From positions 1,984,001 to 2,048,000 of the forward strand of contig NZ_SHLD01000001.1 of assembly GCF_004217615.1 (NCBI RefSeq): a DNA stretch of 64,000 bases, read 5' to 3'. This DNA is from Micromonospora kangleipakensis. GTDB lineage: Bacteria > Actinomycetota > Actinomycetes > Mycobacteriales > Micromonosporaceae. Made by a program: the position numbers and the translations under genes. Each line of letters opens with the position of its first letter. Position 1 is the first letter of the stretch. The notes below the pieces were generated by a model that was not told where the DNA came from, did no database searches, and saw only the letters and a list, made by a program, of their open reading frames with translations. This document shows, piece by piece, positions 61,726-64,000 of this stretch.

Positions 61726-62682
61726 GATGACCACCTTGCCGGTGGCGTGACCGCCCTCGACGTGCCGGATCGCGTCGGGGGCCTCGGCCAGGGAGAAGGT
61801 CCGGTCGACCACCGGCCGAACCTGCCCGGCCTCGATGAACTCCGTCAACGCCACCAGGTTCGCCGTGCTCTCCTTGGCCACCAGCGGCACCAGCCGTTGA
61901 CCGACGAGGGGTGACACCGCCAGCGCCCGGAGTTGCCGGTCGAAGCCCTGCAACCACTTCCCGTCGCTCGCCTCCCCACCTACCAGGACGAGCGCCCCCT
62001 TCGGCGTGAGCGCCCGGCGCAGCCGGGACAGCGGCCGGTTGCCGCCGGTGTCGATGACGACGTCGTACCGCTGGTCGGGGAGGTCCTCGCGGGTGTAGTC
62101 GACCACCTCCGCCGCGCCGAGGGAGCGGACCAGGTCGAGCTTGCCGGGCCCGCAGACGCCGGTGACGTGCGCGCCGGCCGCGCGGGCGAGCTGGACGGCG
62201 TACGAGCCGACGCCGCCGCCGGCGCCGATGACCAGGACCCGCTGGCCGGGGCGTACCCGGGCGGCGTCGCGGACGGCGGTGAGCGCGGTCTGCCCGGAGA
62301 CGGGGACGGCCGCGGCCTCGGCGTAGGTGAGGTTGGCGGGTTTCTGGGCGAGCCGGTCGGCGGGGGCGAGGGCGTACTCGGCGAAGCTGCCGGCGCCGGT
62401 GCCGTAGACCGCGTCGCCGGGGGTGAACCCGGTGACGCCGGGGCCGACGGCGGTGACGAGGCCGGCCAGGTCCAGGCCGGGGACCCGGTTGCGGGGGCGG
62501 CGCAGCCCGAAGCCGAGGCGCAGCGCGTAGGGCAGGCCGGTCATCAGGTGCCAGACGCCGGGGTCGACGCCGGCGGCGCGGACCCGCACGAGCACCTGGC
62601 CGGGGCCGGCGGTCGGCGGGTCGACGTCGGCGAGGCGGAGCATGTCGGCCGGGCCGTACCGGTCCTGGACGATGGCCTTCAC
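61717..62682 (-). CDS. NAD(P)-dependent alcohol dehydrogenase / quinone oxidoreductase (MDR, zinc-less)
   Basis: 321 residues. GroES-like N-terminal domain (M-K-A-I-V-Q-D-R-Y-G-P-A-D, then G-L-D-L-A-G-L-V-T-A-V-G), Rossmann domain with V-I-G-A-G-G-G-V-G-S-Y-A-V-Q, C-terminal V-E-G-G-H-A-T-G-K-V-V-I. Zinc ligands are absent, as in quinone-oxidoreductase-like members. Overlaps the XRE gene upstream by 4 bases (ATGA). Its 3' end exists a second time at 13733. Confidence 0.92.
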   Translation of the reverse strand: MKAIVQDRYGPADMLRLADVDPPTAGPGQVLVRVRAAGVDPGVWHLMTGLPYALRLGFGLRRPRNRVPGLDLAGLVTAVGPGVTGFTPGDAVYGTGAGSFAEYALAPADRLAQKPANLTYAEAAAVPVSGQTALTAVRDAARVRPGQRVLVIGAGGGVGSYAVQLARAAGAHVTGVCGPGKLDLVRSLGAAEVVDYTREDLPDQRYDVVIDTGGNRPLSRLRRALTPKGALVLVGGEASDGKWLQGFDRQLRALAVSPLVGQRLVPLVAKESTANLVALTEFIEAGQVRPVVDRTFSLAEAPDAIRHVEGGHATGKVVIAI

Positions 62683-62903
62683 GATTCCTCCTGCGGGTAC
62701 TGGAACACGTCGGTGAGGGGCACGGCGAAGACGGCGGCGATCTGGAAGGCCATTTCCAGCGAGGGGGAGTAGCGGCCCTGTTCGATGGCGATGACGGTCT
62801 GTCGGGTGACGCCGATCCGGCGGGCCAGCTCGGCCTGGGTCATCTCGTCGTGGGCGAAGCGCAGCGCCCGGATGGTGTTGGTGATCCGGGTCGGCTTCAC
62901 CAC
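62679..62903 (-). CDS. XRE-family helix-turn-helix regulator
   Basis: 74 residues, entirely one HTH domain: M-T-Q-A-E-L-A-R-R-I-G-V-T-R-Q-T-V-I-A-I-E-Q-G (residues separated) followed by P-S-L-E-M-A-F-Q-I-A. Typical of small regulators paired with a short membrane protein. Middle gene of a three-gene operon with overlapping ends. Confidence 0.9.
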   Translation of the reverse strand: MVKPTRITNTIRALRFAHDEMTQAELARRIGVTRQTVIAIEQGRYSPSLEMAFQIAAVFAVPLTDVFQYPQEES

Positions 62904-63325
62904 GACTGGAACCCCCGCCGGTAGGCGACGATCTTCGCGACCGAGCCGACCACCGCCGACAGCACGAAGCAGAGGTAGATGACGTTGGCGATCCAGAACT
63001 GGTCCCAGTCGGCGAGCGCCATCGCCAGGGCCGCGACTCCGCCGACGATCACGAAGGACTGGCCGATGTACTCGCCGAGCCGGTGGATCTCCCGGTCCCG
63101 CTGGTCCTTCTCGTTCGCCCCCTCGGGCGACACGATCGAGACCACGATGTTCAGCGCGATCGACGCGACGATCGCGGCGGCCACCGTCGCCAGCAGCGGG
63201 CCCGCGTAGGAGACGTCCGCGAGCGGGTCACCGTCCGCGCGGCCGAGGACCACCATCACGTACGCGGCATAGCCGGCGACCGCCACCAGCGCCATGATCC
63301 AGGCGCGCTTCTCTTCGAAGGCCAC
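62897..63325 (-). CDS. Four-helix membrane protein paired with an XRE regulator
   Basis: 142 residues from GTG 63325 (GGGGAG 6 bases upstream); the longer frame from 63382 starts inside the promoter dyad and is rejected. Four hydrophobic segments (near residues 12-27, 42-65, 88-105 and 112-130) with a charged middle loop (N-E-K-D-Q-R-D-R-E-I-H-R-L-G-E-Y). This XRE-membrane protein pair is common in actinobacteria; function unknown. Overlaps the XRE gene by 7 bases. Confidence 0.78.
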   Translation of the reverse strand: MAFEEKRAWIMALVAVAGYAAYVMVVLGRADGDPLADVSYAGPLLATVAAAIVASIALNIVVSIVSPEGANEKDQRDREIHRLGEYIGQSFVIVGGVAALAMALADWDQFWIANVIYLCFVLSAVVGSVAKIVAYRRGFQSW

Positions 63326-63338
63326 CGAACTCTCCCCA

Positions 63339-63400
63339 GGTAAAGAATCTTTGACATCACGAGTGTCAAGCACAGCCGACACGATGTCAAGAATTCTTTA
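63339..63400. promoter_or_regulatory. Divergent promoter with a near-perfect 19-bp inverted repeat
   Basis: GTAAAGAATCTTTGACATC and GATGTCAAGAATTCTTTAC face each other across 20-odd bases. Within are smaller dyads (TTGACA-7-TGTCAA; GACA-3-TGTC). On the minus strand TTGACA, 17 bases, TCTTTA gives a good promoter for the membrane protein-XRE-MDR operon. Confidence 0.7.
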
Positions 63401-63442
63401 CGTACTTGGAAAGGTCGGACCCGGCTGCTCTGATGAGTGGCC

Positions 63443-64000
63443 ATGGGGGAGTCCGAGGCGCGGCACACCGTCGAGGCGGTCTGGCGGATGGAGTCCGGTC
63501 GGGTGGTCGCCGGACTGGCCGCGCTGGTCCGCGACGTCGGTCAGGCCGAGGAGCTGGCCCAGGACGCGCTCGTCGCCGCGCTGGAGTCGTGGCCGCGCGA
63601 CGGCGTACCGGCCAACCCGGGCGCCTGGCTGATGACCGTCGGCAAGCGCCGGGCCATCGACGCGCTGCGCCGACGGCAGACCGAGGAGCGCAAGGTCGCC
63701 GAACTCGGCCGCGACCTCGACGGCGAGGAGTTCACCCCCGACTTCGACGCCGCCGTCGAGGAACGCATCGAGGACGACCTGCTCCGGCTGATCTTCGTCG
63801 CCTGCCACCCGGTCCTCTCCCCGATCGCCCGGGCCGCGCTCACCCTCCGTCTGATCGGCGGCCTCACCACCGCCGAGATCGCCCGCGCCTTCCTCACCAC
63901 CGAGGCCACCGTCGGCCAGCGGATCACCCGCGCCAAGCAGACCCTCGCCACCGCCCGGGTGCCGTTCGAGGTCCCCGGCCCCGCCGAACGCGCCGAACGG
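63443..64000 (+). CDS. ECF RNA polymerase sigma factor, partial (ECF42-like)
   Basis: 186 residues visible, running off the right edge. Region 2 (G-Q-A-E-E-L-A-Q-D-A-L-V-A-A-L-E-S-W-P) and region 4 (L-T-L-R-L-I-G-G-L-T-T-A-E-I-A-R-A-F-L) with the linker D-D-L-L-R-L-I-F-V-A-C-H-P-V-L are characteristic of ECF sigma factors that carry a long C-terminal TPR-like extension instead of an anti-sigma partner. ATG 63443 lacks a clear ribosome binding site. Divergent from the XRE operon. Confidence 0.9.
   Translation, partial: MGESEARHTVEAVWRMESGRVVAGLAALVRDVGQAEELAQDALVAALESWPRDGVPANPGAWLMTVGKRRAIDALRRRQTEERKVAELGRDLDGEEFTPDFDAAVEERIEDDLLRLIFVACHPVLSPIARAALTLRLIGGLTTAEIARAFLTTEATVGQRITRAKQTLATARVPFEVPGPAERAER

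Noticed and set aside
63326..63382. Longer start of the XRE-partner membrane protein
   Set aside because: It would place the first 19 codons inside the promoter dyad; GTG 63325 has a good ribosome binding site and fits family starts.

Overview
The window is high-GC actinobacterial DNA. It has GTG/TTG starts, strong third-codon GC, AfsR-type regulators, SigE-family and other ECF sigma factors, LtrA, DUF4097 and PadR/DrrA systems, and a tRNA-Arg(ACG) of actinobacterial type. A Micromonosporaceae member (Micromonospora, Actinoplanes or a relative) fits best; this is an inference from gene style, not from a marker gene.

Region 1 (1-13.6 kb) looks like ordinary chromosome. It holds an HxlR regulator divergent from a collapsed SDR relic and a DHA2 drug exporter, a large secreted subtilisin-like protease, and a block with two paralogous AfsR/SARP-NB-ARC-TPR regulators around an ECF sigma factor. 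One of the two regulators is cut by a single in-frame amber codon. A secreted trypsin-like protease with a strong terminator follows.

Region 2 (13.7-61.7 kb) is an accessory island. Four copies of the 3' half of tRNA-Arg(ACG), the usual attachment site of actinobacterial integrative elements, lie at 13.69, 19.12, 20.19 and 61.68 kb. The outermost two are both followed by the 3' end of the same MDR oxidoreductase gene (a 190 bp relic at 13.73 kb, the full gene at 61.72 kb). An integrase C-terminal relic abuts the 20.19 kb copy. Inside are an IS607 element with a broken tnpB, IS5, IS6 and IS982 elements, an IS5 relic, and four copies of a 155-190 bp dispersed repeat. Two inverted copies of that repeat bracket a four-gene mercury-operon-like cassette (Cys-pair protein, MerR, MerT-like, YnfA). 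Other cargo: GNAT enzymes, a SigE-family sigma factor with its membrane partner, a GbsR-type regulator divergent from DUF4097 plus an alpha/beta hydrolase, LtrA, LysE, a complete tyrosine recombinase, a SLATT membrane protein, a PadR-controlled DrrAB-like exporter, and a MerR-VOC pair next to a graveyard of metal-resistance fragments. Further right are two convergent CorA channels, two VWA proteins, and two paralogous ArsR circuits, one with SulP and one with a malic enzyme lacking its N-terminus.

Region 3 (61.7-64 kb) returns to chromosome-like organisation: MDR oxidoreductase, XRE regulator and membrane protein in one overlapping operon, divergent across a strong dyad from an ECF sigma factor that leaves the window.

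The recurring design is a one-component regulator placed beside, or overlapping, a transporter or small enzyme gene, with a visible dyad in the promoter (PadR, two MerR, two ArsR, GbsR, XRE). Genes lacking a recognised family are described only by what is visible. Residue numbers are counted by hand from the stated start.
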